A DNA stretch of 64,000 nt from Bog-473 sp963800725 (GCA_963800725.1 CAWDCE010000019.1:62001-126000), one strand, 5' to 3'. Counted from the stretch's first letter, positions 44,874 through 55,262 are shown. The notes: generated by a model from the letters alone, not told the origin. Numbers and translations are program-made.

Positions 44874-47800
44874 CGACGCAGAACATGGCCATCCTCTTCA
44901 CCGACGTGGTCGGCTCGACGGAGCTGTCCCAACGGCTCTCACCCGATGCGGCCGACGAGGTACGCCGCGACCACTTCGCCGCGCTTCGCCAGTCGCTGTC
45001 CGATGCCGGGGGCATCGAAGTGAAGAATCTCGGTGACGGGATCATGGCCGTGTTCACTTCGGCATCGGCTGCACTGTCTTGCGGGGTAGCGATGCAACAG
45101 GCAAACGAACTCGCCAATCGGGGGCTCGAGCACACCGTTGGGTTGAGGGTCGGGCTCAGTGGGGGAGAGGTGGTCCATGAGGATGGCGACTACTTCGGCG
45201 ACCCGGTGATCGAGGCGTCACGGCTCTGTTCGGCCTGCGCGCCGGGACAGATATTGGCGGCCGACGTCGTGCGGCTGATGGCCGGTCGCCGCAGCGCGCT
45301 CCCAACTCGGCGCCTCGGTGAGATCTCGCTCAAGGGACTGCGTGACCCCGTGCTCGCCGTCGAGGTGCTCTGGGAACCGATCATTATTGCGAGGCCGGAT
45401 CCCGATGTCCCGCTCCCGAGACGCCTGGCCGAGCGACGAGTGCGCGGACCCAATGTGGTGGGTCGGGAGATCGAACTGGCATCGTTGGCCGCGACGGCCA
45501 AACGGGTCTTCGCGGGCGGGGGCCGCCAGGTAGTGCTGGTCGCGGGCGAGGCTGGACAGGGCAAGACGACATTGATGGCCGAAGCGTCGCGACGGGCGTT
45601 CAGCGAGGGCGCGTGCGTGCTCTTCGGTCATTGTGAGGAGGACCTCGCCACCCCGTACCAGCTCTTCGTCGAAGCGTTCGGGCACTTCTTCGCCACAGCA
45701 AATGAGGATCGGGTGAGGCACCTGGTGCAAGCGCACGGTTCTGAGTGGGCTCGCCTCATACCAGTGTTGTCCGATCGGATCGCCGATTTGGCCCCGTCAA
45801 AGGCTACCGATCCCGATTCCGAGCGCTATCTGCTCTTTTCCGCCGCCGCCGCGCTGCTCTCGGCCATCTCGGACGAAGCGCCGGTTGTCCTTGCGCTCGA
45901 TGACCTGCAGTGGGCCGACAGCGGGAGCCTGGCTCTGTTGCGCCACCTGACCTCGGCCGATGTGGCCATGCGGGTGCTGGTCCTCGGAACATTTCGCGAC
46001 AGCGAACTTCCGACGTCCCCCGCAATTGCGCCAGACCCTCGGGATGCTCTGGCGCGATGAGGGTGTAACCCGCCTCAACCTCGATGGGCTTGATGGCTCG
46101 GGGGTCAAGGCGTTGATGGAGACGTTGGCGGGGCACGATCTCGATGAACCCGGACTGAGTCTGGCCGAGGCACTCTACCGAGAGACCGACGGCAATCCCT
46201 TCTTCGTCACCGAGGTGCTGGGGCACTTGCGCGATACGGGTGCCATCCATCTGAACATTTCGGGTCGGTGGGTGGTCGACGGCACCATCGATCCGGCCCT
46301 ACTTCCCCAGAGTGTTCGTGAAGTCATCGCCGGAAGAGTCGTTCGCCTCGGGCCCGAAGCCGAGCCCGTGATGGCCACTGCCGCCGTGATCGGCCGTGAC
46401 TTCGATCTCGAGGTTCTAGAGCGAGCTACCAACATCCCGGTCGACACGCTCTTGGACCTGCTCGAACTGGCCAAGACGACCGCGTTGATTCAAGAGGACA
46501 AGCAGGCGCTCGGTCGCTACAGCTTCGGTCACGCCCTCCTCCAGCACACGCTCTACGAAGGTCTCGGCGCGACGCGTCGTGCCCGTATCCACGAGCGGGT
46601 CGCCTTGGCTATCGAGGAAGTCTGCGCAGGGAGTCCAGGAGCAAGAGTGGGGGAACTGGCGAGGCACTGGATCAATGCCTCCCCGCCGTCGAACCTCGAG
46701 AATGCAATTCGCTATTCACGTCAGGCGGCCGATGCCGCATTGGCGTCGTTGGCGCCAGACGACGCGCTGCGTCACTACGCCAAGGCACTCGAGCTGAGCG
46801 CGCTCGTCGACGTCGCCGATCCTGACTTCTTGCTTGACCTCGCCATTGGGCTCGGGACGGCCCAGCGCCAAACGGGGGACGCCTCGTTTCGCACCACGCT
46901 GCTGGACGCGGCCATGCAGGCGGCCAGCCTGGGCGACGTGGACCGCTTGGTCGCCGCCTCACTGGCCAATGATCGGGGTTTCTACAGTGCGGTTGGTTCG
47001 ACCGATAGGGAGAAGGTCGCCACCCTCGAGATGGCGCTGACCCTGCTCCCAAAGACGCACCCGACGCGGGCCTTGGTCCTCGCCACCTTGTGTTCCGAAC
47101 TCGCCCACGGCAGTGCGCTCGAGCACCGCCAGGCGCTCGCCGAAGAGGCCATCAGCATCGCCGAGGCATGCGGGGACGACGCCGTGGTGGTGCGGGTGCT
47201 CAATCATCTTCATGTCCCGCTCCAAGTCCCTTCGCTTCTCGAACTCACGACGGCACGTGCGACCGAAGGTTTGGCACGGGCCGAACGGCTGGGCGACCCG
47301 GTGCAGCTGTACTGGGCGTCACAGTGGATGGCCGAATCGGCCGCACGGGCGGCCGACCTCGACGAAATGGATCGATGCATCGCCATTCACGCCGCGATGG
47401 CTCAACGGCTCGACCAGCCGATCTTTGCGTGGGGCCACTCATTCATCCTCTCGCTTCGCTCACAGATCGCGGGGAACACCAACCAGGCCGAGCAGTATGC
47501 AAACGAAGCACTCAAAATTGGCACCGAGGGCGGCCAACCGGATGCGGCGGTCATATTCGGGGCGCAGTTCAATATCATTTGCGGCCAACGCGGCACCCAG
47601 GGCGAGTTGGCACCGCTCATCGAAAAGATGGCGTCGGAGACACCGGATATCCCGCGGGCATTCTTCATCTCGTTGTTGGCCAAAGCCCATGTCGAAGGCG
47701 GACGCATCGATGAGGCGGCGACGCTGTTACGAGAGTTCGCGGCAATTGGCTTTGACCTCCCACTCGACCAGGTATGGCTCACCGGCATGGTCGATATCGC

Positions 47801-48188
47801 CGAAGCCGCCATCGAAGTGGGGGACCCCGTTTTCGCGGGCCCACTTTTTGAGCGCCTTGAGCCCTGGGCCGACCAACTTCCGGCAACGGGCGCGTCTGCC
47901 CTTGGACCCGTCAGCCACACCTTGGGCGGTCTGGCGACCGTCCTTGGTCGCTACGACGAGGCCGAACACTTCTTCCGCGCGTCCGCCAAGGTCTCGCAGC
48001 GGATGGGGGCAAAATTCTTTGCCGCCCGCACTGATCTCATGTGGGCCCGCATGCTCATCAAACGCGGCGCTCCGGGCGATATGGCGAAGGCTCGTGAACT
48101 ACTGCTCAACGCTCGTGACGTCGCGGCCACGCAGTCTTATGCCGTCGTCGAGCGTCGAGCTTTGGCGGCAATGAAGGCCCTGCACTAA
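44870..48188 (+). CDS. Class III nucleotidyl cyclase-AAA ATPase-helical repeat regulator, one frame break
   Basis: Residues 1-170: class III cyclase domain (AILFTDVVGSTELSQRLSPDAADEV, KNLGDGIMAVF, GLRVGLSGGEVV, DYFGDPVIEASRLCSAC). Residues about 195-440: AAA/STAND domain with VVGREIEL, Walker A GEAGQGKTTL and Walker B VVLALDDLQWADSGSL. The rest is helical, TPR-like. The frame is lost in a run of five C at 46017-46021; with four C the protein reads ELPTSPQLRQTLGMLWRDEG and totals 1105 residues. Such proteins are common in actinobacteria as signal-responsive regulators; cyclase activity may be lost or repurposed. Coupled by ATGA to the oxygenase gene. Confidence 0.85.
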
Positions 48189-48224
48189 GGCCGCGCTTCG
48201 CGGTGAGGTGGCGCAATGGCCGTG

Positions 48225-48389
48225 CTACCAACGGTAGAAGCGGTGATTTCCCGCACCTTCACCGCGACCGAGGGCGACGCCGATGATCCAGAACACGGCA
48301 AAGATGACCGCAGCGATCCAAAGTGCGTGGAGGGCAAATCCCGCGCCGGCGAGAATCAGCACCAACAAGAGCAGCAGCAATACGACCAT
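48225..48389 (-). CDS. Small hydrophobic protein, two membrane segments
   Basis: 54 residues, ATG at 48389 with AGGGAGGG upstream. MVVLLLLLLVLILAGAGFALHALWIAAVIFAVFWIIGVALGRGEGAGNHRFYRW is split into two hydrophobic stretches with a basic, Gly-rich end. This matches the many small hydrophobic proteins of unknown function found in actinobacteria and low-GC bacteria. Convergent with the cyclase gene. Confidence 0.75.
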   Translation of the reverse strand: MVVLLLLLLVLILAGAGFALHALWIAAVIFAVFWIIGVALGRGEGAGNHRFYRW

Positions 48390-48539
48390 GACGTGTTCCC
48401 TCCCTAATCGAGACCCCCGTGGGTCACACGGATCTCTACCCGGCACGGTCAATTGGGAAACGAAAAAGTTTGTTCAAGTACATCTGATGCCTTCGGCCGT
48501 GGTCGGCACTGCGACCCGAGGCGGCGAGGTGCGTGCGAC

Positions 48540-49380
48540 CTAGCGGTAGCGCGGCTTGGTGCGTTCGCCCGACGCGAAGGACTGCTGGCCTTCGTAGAGC
48601 GACTGCGGGTCGCTCCCGAGCCGGATCAGAATGCGGCCGGCATCGAGGGCCTGCATACGGGACAGTTCGCGAGCCATCCACAACGAGCGAACCGTCCCTT
48701 GGATGGCGACCGGGGGCGCCTTGGCAATCTCGCCGGCCGCCCATGACGCCGCCTCGCGCAGTTCGCTGGCCGGCACTACTTCTGAGACCAGGCCGATTTC
48801 GTGCGCCCGCTGCGCTGTCATCCGCTCGCTTGCGCCGAGGAGCGCCAGCCGCATGATCTCGCCGAATGGCATCTTCTGCAGCATGTGAATGGACTCGAAG
48901 CATGCGGTCATACCGAAAGTGACGTGGGGGTCGAAGTAGGTGGCGTGATCGGCTGAGATGATGAAGTCCACCTCGCCGAGCATGTAGAAGGCTCCGGCAC
49001 AAGCCAGTCCGTTCACGGCGGCGATCACCGGTTTCCAAAGATCGTTCGTCTTGGGTCCGATGTTGTCGCCCGGGTCGTCAAAATGCCACGGTGTCTTCGA
49101 AGCACCTCCGACCCCCGTCGCGTCTGGCGCCGCCGACGTCGTCCAACGATTCCCAGTCGCCCATCGTCTCGGCCCGGTCGATTCCGGCGCAGAAGGCCTT
49201 CTCGCCGGCTCCGGTCAGCACGGCGCAACGAATGTCTTCGTTGGTTCGCAACTCGCGCCAGACGGTCTTGAGCTCGTGCTGCATCTGGAGATTGAAGGCA
49301 TTGTGGACTTCGGGCCGATTCAGCGTCACCCAGGCCACACGGTCGATCTCTTCGTACACAATTGTCTCGTAGGTAGTCAC
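48540..49380 (-). CDS. Enoyl-CoA hydratase/isomerase family protein, one frame break
   Basis: Starts MTTYETIVYEEIDRVAWVTLNRPEVHNAFN. The crotonase oxyanion strand AVLTGAGEKAFCAGIDRA is intact. The frame changes at about 49125-49145: removing one base allows DATGVGGASKTPWHFDDPGDNIGPKTNDLWKPVIAAVNGLACAGAFY, and the protein then runs to RYR (279 residues). The second oxyanion loop (NGLACAGAFYMLGEVDF) is present; the acid residues of true hydratases are not obvious, so it may be another crotonase-fold enzyme. It is transcribed alone and divergent from the SnoaL-like genes. Confidence 0.8.
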
Positions 49381-49639
49381 GCGTGAATCCTAACGAGTCG
49401 AGATCGCCGCCCAAGGTGAGCGCCGGGGATCGCCTGACGTTCCCTATTTATGCCCGACGGATGGTCGAAGAGGCCGGCGGGCACGCTGTCGAAGCCTCCA
49501 ACGGTTCACGAGCCCTCGGTCGGACCCCGCGGCCATAAGGGACGAGGTGACGCTGACCCGAGGCCACGGATCGAGGGGCCCCGCCGCAGGGCGCGGCTTC
49601 GACACACTGAAGGGCTACCCCCCTACAATGTGTCTGGCC

Positions 49640-50122
49640 ATGCGTGAGCACCGAAATGTTGAGGCGATTCAGGAGACCTATGACGCGTTCGCTGCCGGAG
49701 ACCTCACCAAGGCGCTGCGAAATCTGGCGCCAGCCGGGGTCTTTCACTTCGGGGGCACGGGACCACTGAGCGGCGATCGCATGGGGGTGACGTACATCAA
49801 AGAGGCGTTGGTCGGGGCCTACGCACTCTCTGGTGGCACTCGTCACTTTGAGATCGAACACATCTACGCAGATGATCGCCATGGCGTGGTGCTCCTGCGC
49901 GAACGGGCCAGCCGACCCGATGGGATGAGCATCGACCTTCTCGAAGCTCACGTCATCGAATACGACGATCTCGGCCGCATCACCGACCTGTGGGATATCC
50001 CCGATGACCCTGATGCGCACAACCGCTTCTTCGACAAAGACATGGGCCCGCGCCCGACGGCGCGCCCATTGTCGAACACCCCAATGTGCGCAAGGTCCGC
50101 GAGACCTATGACGCACTGGTAG
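49640..50122 (+). CDS. SnoaL-like (NTF2-fold) protein, copy 1
   Basis: About 130 clear residues: REHRNVEAIQETYDAFAAGDLTKALRNLAPAGVFHFGGTGPLSG, YALSGGTRHFEIEHIYADDRHGVVLLRERASRPDG and DLLEAHVIEYDDLGRITDLWDIPDDPDAHNRFFDKD. This is the cone-shaped NTF2-like fold of SnoaL proteins, which bind or turn over small hydrophobic molecules. The last 25 residues look out of frame. Probably the true product runs on into the next copy after a one-base deletion at about 50045. Confidence 0.75.
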   Translation: MREHRNVEAIQETYDAFAAGDLTKALRNLAPAGVFHFGGTGPLSGDRMGVTYIKEALVGAYALSGGTRHFEIEHIYADDRHGVVLLRERASRPDGMSIDLLEAHVIEYDDLGRITDLWDIPDDPDAHNRFFDKDMGPRPTARPLSNTPMCARSARPMTHW

Positions 50123-50472
50123 CCGGTGACCTTGCCGTGGCGCTCAAGGCATTGGCTCCTGAAGGGACCCTCCATTTCGGGGGGTCGGGGTCCTTGAGCG
50201 GGGACCACCGGGGCATCGACGAGGTTGGTGCCGTGCTTGCGCGGACTTGGGAGCTGACGGCTGGGACCCAAAGACTCGACGTGACGGCCGTCTACGCCGA
50301 CGACAATCACGGCGTCGTGGCCGCACGCGAGCGGGCTAGCCGGCCCGACGGGGCCTCTCTCGACATCGACGAGGTTCATGTCCTCGCCTTCGGCGGTGAT
50401 GGATTGATCACCGATATCTGGGACCTGCCGAGCGATCATGAGGCGCACGACCGCTTCTTCGACGGTCGTTAG
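50086..50472 (+). CDS. SnoaL-like (NTF2-fold) protein, copy 2
   Basis: Reads from a GTG at 50086: RKVRETYDALVAGDLAVALKALAPEGTLHFGGSGSLSG, RLDVTAVYADDNHGVVAARERASRPDGASLDIDEVHVLAFGGDGLITDIWDLPSDHEAHDRFFDGR. It aligns along its length with copy 1 (ERASRPDG, ITDIWDLP, RFFD shared). Upstream, its frame continues as APDGAPIVEHPNV, which would join smoothly to FFDKDMGP of copy 1, so the two are probably a single two-domain protein of about 277 residues. As a stand-alone gene it lacks a ribosome-binding site. Confidence 0.7.
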   Translation: MRKVRETYDALVAGDLAVALKALAPEGTLHFGGSGSLSGDHRGIDEVGAVLARTWELTAGTQRLDVTAVYADDNHGVVAARERASRPDGASLDIDEVHVLAFGGDGLITDIWDLPSDHEAHDRFFDGR

Positions 50473-50545
50473 ATCGGCAGTGCCCGGATCGGGTGAAGTG
50501 GGTCGCCGCGACGCCATCGGCCGACGTCTGGTTGCTGCAGGTTGC

Positions 50546-51115
50546 TCAGTACCCGTTAAATCCGGGGAAGAACGGATGCACCTGCGGCGGTGGGTCGCAG
50601 GCTGAGAGGTTGCGCCCGGTGTAGGGCAATACGGCCGGGAGTACGAAGACGGGGCTCCCGCCGGGAAGCCCGACCAAAATCGACGAATACGTCGGGCACG
50701 CGCCCCCTGATGACGTGTGGGCCACCGCTTCGATGGTCGCCGACGCCGAGTTGTCCTGGGTGAGGCGAACCACCGGAATTGTTGATCCGCCGCCCGAGAT
50801 CCCACCGAGTGGACCGGTCGGGGTTTCTTTGAGTGGCGTCTGGGTATTGGCGCTGTCGACCGCGACAACCACGGGATACCCGCTCAGAGTGCAGGGAACG
50901 GGTGAGATATTGGTGAACAAGATGACGGCCCCGATCTGGCCCTGGCCCGCCAGGCCTTTTCCGTATTTCACGTGGATCTGGTCATTGGCGCACGACTGGG
51001 GTGGCACGGTGGTCGAAAGCGAGAGGGGCGGAGCGAGGTCGGGCGGGTGGCTCGAACAACCGGCCAAGGACACGGCCGCCACGAGACAAGCAAGCAGAAT
51101 CCCCACACTGCGCAT
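50546..51115 (-). CDS. DUF4232 lipoprotein
   Basis: 189 residues, ATG at 51115 (ATG 51124 also possible) with GGGGGA upstream. The lipobox is SLAGCSS (Cys at about residue 19). The mature domain has CANDQIHVKYGKGLAGQGQIGAVILFTNISPVPCTLSGYPVVVAVD, the C..x..G..G.....L.FTN.....C.L.GYP signature of DUF4232, and further Cys near VAHTSSGGACPTY and LSACDPP. An extracytoplasmic membrane-anchored protein of unknown role. Divergent from the 2-hydroxyacid dehydrogenase. Confidence 0.88.
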   Translation of the reverse strand: MRSVGILLACLVAAVSLAGCSSHPPDLAPPLSLSTTVPPQSCANDQIHVKYGKGLAGQGQIGAVILFTNISPVPCTLSGYPVVVAVDSANTQTPLKETPTGPLGGISGGGSTIPVVRLTQDNSASATIEAVAHTSSGGACPTYSSILVGLPGGSPVFVLPAVLPYTGRNLSACDPPPQVHPFFPGFNGY

Positions 51116-51278
51116 AGCCGTCATCCCCCAAAGATTTGCGCCCGTCGGCCGGTCAAGGTACCCGAACATACGAAGTTGCGCCAAGACTAGGGCGCCGTTG
51201 GCTCATCATCCCACGCGACGATGCAAGTTGCCGACCGTCGATCGCCCTAATCTTGGAGGAAGTGAGGACACGGCGATC

Positions 51279-52262
51279 ATGAGGGTCACGGTGCTCGATG
51301 ACTACCTCGATACCCTGCGCACGCTTGACTGTTTCGAAAAGCTGGCCGGCCACGACGTCACCGTGGTCAATGAACGGATCAGCGATCAGGACCAACTGGC
51401 CGCCCGGCTCGCCCACACCGAGGCCCTGGTGCTGATTCGAGAACGCACCGCAATCCGTCGACCCTTGATTGAACGTCTCCGCGCCCTGAAGCTCATCTCC
51501 CAGCGCAGTGCGTATCCCCACATCGACGTCGCTGCTTGCACGGAGCATGGTGTTTTGGTGTCGTCGGACCTCCATGCGGGTTCTCCCTCCTACGCCACCG
51601 CCGAGCTGACCTGGGCCCTGATCCTCGCCGCCATGCGACAGATCCCCCAGCAGGTCGAGTCGATGAAGGCCGGCCGTTGGCAAATGGGAATCGGACACAC
51701 CTTGCGCGAAAAGACGTTGGGCATCTATGGCTATGGACGGATCGGCCGCGAGGTGGCCGCCTACGGGCGAGCATTCGGGATGGTCGTTGCGGTATGGGGC
51801 AGCGAAACGGCGCGAGCGCGCGCGGTGGCGGACGGACTGGCGGTTGCGGCCGACAAAGAATCCTTCTTCGCGTCGAGCGATGTACTGTCACTCCACATGC
51901 GCTTAGTCGATGCCACGTGCGGAATCGTCACCGCCCGCGATCTCGAAGCGATGAAGTCGACCTCGCTGTTCGTCAACACGAGCAGGTCAGCCTTGGTTGA
52001 GCACGGGGCGCTGGTCAATGCCCTCGCGTCCGGGCGTCCCGCCATGGCCGCACTCGATGTGTACGACTCCGAACCCTTGAGCGACCAAAACGATCCGCTG
52101 CTCAATATGGACAACGTGGTGTGCACTCCGCACATTGGCTACGTCACCCGCGAAGAGTGGGAGCTGCAGTTCGGCGTGATCTTCGATCAAGTCAATGCCT
52201 TCGCCGCGGGCCGGCCGATCAACGTCATCAATCCCGAAGCCACGACCGGCTCTCGTGGCTGA
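51279..52262 (+). CDS. D-2-hydroxyacid dehydrogenase family protein
   Basis: 327 residues; the ATG at 51279 follows GGAGGAAGTGAGG. The NAD-binding motif is LGIYGYGRIGREVAAYGRAFG (GxGxxG). The catalytic triad positions are visible: Arg in LHMRL, Glu in DVYDSEPL and His in TPHIGYVT. AAHxT-type N-terminal substrate domain (RLAHTEALVLIRERTAI, LKLISQRSAYPHIDVAAC). It would interconvert a 2-keto acid and a D-2-hydroxy acid, or act as a phosphoglycerate dehydrogenase relative. Stands before the efflux pump gene, 54 bp apart. Confidence 0.9.
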   Translation: MRVTVLDDYLDTLRTLDCFEKLAGHDVTVVNERISDQDQLAARLAHTEALVLIRERTAIRRPLIERLRALKLISQRSAYPHIDVAACTEHGVLVSSDLHAGSPSYATAELTWALILAAMRQIPQQVESMKAGRWQMGIGHTLREKTLGIYGYGRIGREVAAYGRAFGMVVAVWGSETARARAVADGLAVAADKESFFASSDVLSLHMRLVDATCGIVTARDLEAMKSTSLFVNTSRSALVEHGALVNALASGRPAMAALDVYDSEPLSDQNDPLLNMDNVVCTPHIGYVTREEWELQFGVIFDQVNAFAAGRPINVINPEATTGSRG

Positions 52263-52316
52263 CGCGGTTCGGTCGATGGTGCGCGAGCGGTGCGTTGGGA
52301 ACCCGGGGATGTCGTT

Positions 52317-53930
52317 GTGAGCACCGAGCGCTCGACCTACACCGGCGCCATCGAGGGGATGGAGGTCAAACAGGGCGGACTCGGGTCCCGGGCGCAGCTG
52401 ATCGCCCTGATCACCTTGTGTGCCGTCCTCTTCTTGACCTTTCTCGACAACACCGTCGTCAGCGTTGGCCTGGCCAACGTGCAGAGCGACCTCCACGCGG
52501 GCGTGGCGTCATTGCAGTGGGTCGTCAACGGCTACGCACTGACGTTCGCGGCGTTGATGCTGGCCGGGGGGACCCTCGGTGACCTGTTGGGACGCCGACG
52601 GGTCATGCTGGCCGGCGTCGCCATCTTTTGTGTCGGGTCGATCGTGTCCGCCCTCGCCTCCAACGTCGATCTGTTGATCGGGGGCCGGGTCATCATGGGC
52701 ATCGGCGCGGCCGCATCGGAACCCGGCACGCTGTCGATCATCCGCCACGTCTACCCCGACCGGCGCACCAGGGCCGACGCCCTGGGCATTTGGGCCGCCG
52801 TGTCGGGCCTCGCCCTCGCTCTCGGCCCGGTCGTCGGCGGTGTATTGGTTGGCTTGTGGAACTGGAGGGCCATCTTTTGGTTCAACCTGGCCATCGGGGC
52901 GGTCGCCTTCATCATGACGATCGCTTTTGTCCCCGAAACCTCTGATCGCGGGGGCAACCGGATCGACGTGATCGGTATCGTGCTCGGAGCTCTTGCATTG
53001 GCAGCCGCGTCGTTCGGCGTGATCCAGGGCGAGAATTCGGGCTATCTGACCTGGTGGATCGATGGGCTCTTCATCATCTCGGTGGTCTCGGGCGTGGGCT
53101 TCGTACTGTGGGAGCAACGCGCCCAGCATCCGATCTTGGACATGTCGATGTTCCGCCGATCGGCGTTCTCGGGCTCGATGTTCGTGGCTTTCGCCGCATA
53201 TTTCGGCACGTTCTCCATCTTCTTCTTCACTGCGCTCTACCTCCAGGTCGTGGCGAATGCCTCGGCGTTCGCCACGGCCATTGACTTCATCCCAATGGCC
53301 ATTGGCTTGATCGGCGCTTCGATCGTGACCGGGCCGTGGGTCGCCCGACGAGGTCCCCGGGTGCCGATGACGATCGGGTGTGTGTTGGCGGCCGGAGGGA
53401 TTCTCGCGACCAGGGCGGTGCTCAGTCCTCACGTCGACCTCTCGACGCTCGGGTGGGTGCTCCCGATCGCTGGGATTGGCTTCGGGATCATGTTGGTGCC
53501 GGTGACCTCGGTGCCTCTGACCGTGGTCCCGCCGCAACGTTCGGGCATGGCGGCGTCGGCCACCAATACGAGTCGTGAGATGGGGGCGGTGTTCGGGGTG
53601 GCCATTCTCGGCGCCATCGTCAACGCACAACTCACCGGACAGTTGGCCAGTCGGCTCAAGGCCATTGGCATTCCGCCCAACTTCCAGGCCCTGGTCATGC
53701 ATGCGGTGACCGGTGGCGGATTGGGCGGCGGCGGCCAGGCCAGCAGCGCCGAGCACTCGAGTAACGCCGCCGTCTCGAAAATCGCCACCAAGGTGGTGAA
53801 CGCGGCCTATAACGCGTTCGGCACCGGACTCCACATCGCCCTCACCGTCTCGGGTCTTTTGTTGATCGCAGCGGCCGTGGTGGCGTGGTTCTCGGTGCAC
53901 AAGGTGAACCCCGAACTGCTCGACGTCTGA
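52317..53930 (+). CDS. DHA2-family MFS efflux transporter
   Basis: 537 residues from a GTG. Fourteen hydrophobic helices in the EmrB/QacA pattern: the motif LDNTVVSVGLANVQSDLHAGVASLQWVVNGYAL in helix 1-2, GDLLGRRRVML (motif A), GRVIMGIGAAASEPGTLSII (motif B) and LALGPVVGGVLVG (motif C, antiporter signature). It is expected to expel hydrophobic compounds using the proton gradient. It follows the dehydrogenase on the same strand and no regulator is adjacent. Confidence 0.9.
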   Translation: MSTERSTYTGAIEGMEVKQGGLGSRAQLIALITLCAVLFLTFLDNTVVSVGLANVQSDLHAGVASLQWVVNGYALTFAALMLAGGTLGDLLGRRRVMLAGVAIFCVGSIVSALASNVDLLIGGRVIMGIGAAASEPGTLSIIRHVYPDRRTRADALGIWAAVSGLALALGPVVGGVLVGLWNWRAIFWFNLAIGAVAFIMTIAFVPETSDRGGNRIDVIGIVLGALALAAASFGVIQGENSGYLTWWIDGLFIISVVSGVGFVLWEQRAQHPILDMSMFRRSAFSGSMFVAFAAYFGTFSIFFFTALYLQVVANASAFATAIDFIPMAIGLIGASIVTGPWVARRGPRVPMTIGCVLAAGGILATRAVLSPHVDLSTLGWVLPIAGIGFGIMLVPVTSVPLTVVPPQRSGMAASATNTSREMGAVFGVAILGAIVNAQLTGQLASRLKAIGIPPNFQALVMHAVTGGGLGGGGQASSAEHSSNAAVSKIATKVVNAAYNAFGTGLHIALTVSGLLLIAAAVVAWFSVHKVNPELLDV

Positions 53931-53999
53931 GGCGGTGCGACCGGCGTCGCACTGCGACGCCCCGGTTGGGTACCGTCGTCACCACTACCGTGTTCGAGC

Positions 54000-54485
54000 G
54001 TGGCGCTCTCCATTGCTCCCTACGACGCCGATGATCACGATGAGTTCTTTGCCGCCTTCGGCGCCATCGTCGAAGGCCGAGAGGGATTTCCCCAATCGCC
54101 ACCATTGACGCCCGACGCATTCGAGCGGTGCTGGCTCGGTCCGCAGACCTCGGCCTGGGTGGTGCGAGACGAGGGAACGGTGGTGGGCGGCTACTACGTG
54201 AAGCCCAACTTCGTGGGACGGGCGTCCCATATTGCCAATGCCGGCTATTTCGTGAGTGCCGAGTGCCGCCGGCGGGGCATCGGGCGCACCATGGTGGTCC
54301 ACTCCTTGGCGAGCGCGCGTGCCCTCGGGTTCGACGCCATGATGTTCAACCTCGTGTTCGCTTCCAATCCGGCTCGAGCCCTCTATCGTGAGCTCGGCTT
54401 CGAGGAGATTGGCGTGATTCGAGAAGCGGTCGACGGTGAGGATGCGGTGATCTATTGGCGAAGACTGTCGGGAGGGCGCACATGA
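54000..54485 (+). CDS. GNAT-family N-acetyltransferase
   Basis: 161 residues from a GTG. The acetyl-CoA-binding motif is VSAECRRRGIGRTMVVHSL (Q/R-x-x-G-x-G/A pattern), preceded by WVVRDEGTVVGGYYVKPN and followed by NLVFASNPARALYRELGFEEIGV. The product acetylates a small molecule or protein; substrate unknown. Its stop overlaps the start of the enoyl-CoA hydratase gene (ATGA at 54482-54485), so the two form an operon. Confidence 0.88.
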   Translation: MALSIAPYDADDHDEFFAAFGAIVEGREGFPQSPPLTPDAFERCWLGPQTSAWVVRDEGTVVGGYYVKPNFVGRASHIANAGYFVSAECRRRGIGRTMVVHSLASARALGFDAMMFNLVFASNPARALYRELGFEEIGVIREAVDGEDAVIYWRRLSGGRT

Positions 54486-55234
54486 GCGACGTGAGCATCG
54501 ACGAGGGCGGCGACCACGTGGCGGTCGTGCGCCTCCACCGCCCGCCCAACAACTTCTTCGACACCGCGCTGCTTGACGAAATCGCCGCTGCCTACGAGGA
54601 GTTGGGGGAGAGTCGCTGGTGCCGTGCCATCGTGCTCACCGCCGAGGGCAAACACTTCTGTGCGGGCCTCGACTTCGCCCACAACGCCGATCAGGACATC
54701 GCGGCCCTCTACGCCAATGCCGTGCGCCTCTTTGCCGCCCCGCTCCCAGTCGTCGCCGCCGTCAACGGCTCGGCCATCGGGGGTGGCCTCGGGCTCGCTC
54801 TCTCGGCGGACTTTCGGGTTGCCGCGCCGACCAGTCGCTTCAGCGCCAACTTCGCTCGATTGGGATTCCATCACGGCTTTGCCCTGTCGGTGACCCTGCC
54901 GCGGGTCGTTGGGTCCCAAGCCGCGGCCGAACTGCTCTACAGCGGCCGTCGGGTGGGTGGCGACGAGGCGTTCACGCTCGGACTGTGTGACGTATTGGTC
55001 GACGAATCCGAATTGGTGCAGCGGGCCCAGGCCTTCGCCGCCACTTTCGCCCGTAACGGGCCCTTGGCCATTCGATCGATCCGGGCCACGCTGCGCCAAG
55101 GCCTGGTCGAATCGGTTCGCCTGGCCATGGCGCATGAATGCGCAGAACAAGAGTCCCTTCGCTCGACCGCTGACTTTGCCGAAGGAGTCCGGGCCAGCGC
55201 GCAGCGAGTGGATCCGATCTTCACCGGCGACTGA
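54482..55234 (+). CDS. Enoyl-CoA hydratase/isomerase
   Basis: 250 residues. The crotonase oxyanion regions are VLTAEGKHFCAGLDFAH and AAVNGSAIGGGLGLALSADFRVAA; FARLGFHHGFALSVTLPRVVG follows. Catalytic Glu residues of classical hydratases are replaced (Phe/His at these sites), so isomerase, hydrolase or another crotonase reaction is possible. It probably acts in fatty-acid or aromatic CoA breakdown. Coupled to the GNAT gene. Confidence 0.88.
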   Translation: MSDVSIDEGGDHVAVVRLHRPPNNFFDTALLDEIAAAYEELGESRWCRAIVLTAEGKHFCAGLDFAHNADQDIAALYANAVRLFAAPLPVVAAVNGSAIGGGLGLALSADFRVAAPTSRFSANFARLGFHHGFALSVTLPRVVGSQAAAELLYSGRRVGGDEAFTLGLCDVLVDESELVQRAQAFAATFARNGPLAIRSIRATLRQGLVESVRLAMAHECAEQESLRSTADFAEGVRASAQRVDPIFTGD

Positions 55235-55262
55235 GGCGGGGTTCGGGCGCCCCGTCGGGGCG

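Noticed and set aside
46017..46021. Programmed ribosomal frameshift in the cyclase-AAA gene
   Set aside because: Similar indels occur in many unrelated genes here and the site has no slippery heptamer with downstream structure, so sequence error is more likely.
52509..53900. 463-codon minus-strand frame opposite the efflux pump
   Set aside because: Composition (His, Arg, Asp, Gly) and perfect complementarity to a clear MFS gene mark it as a shadow.
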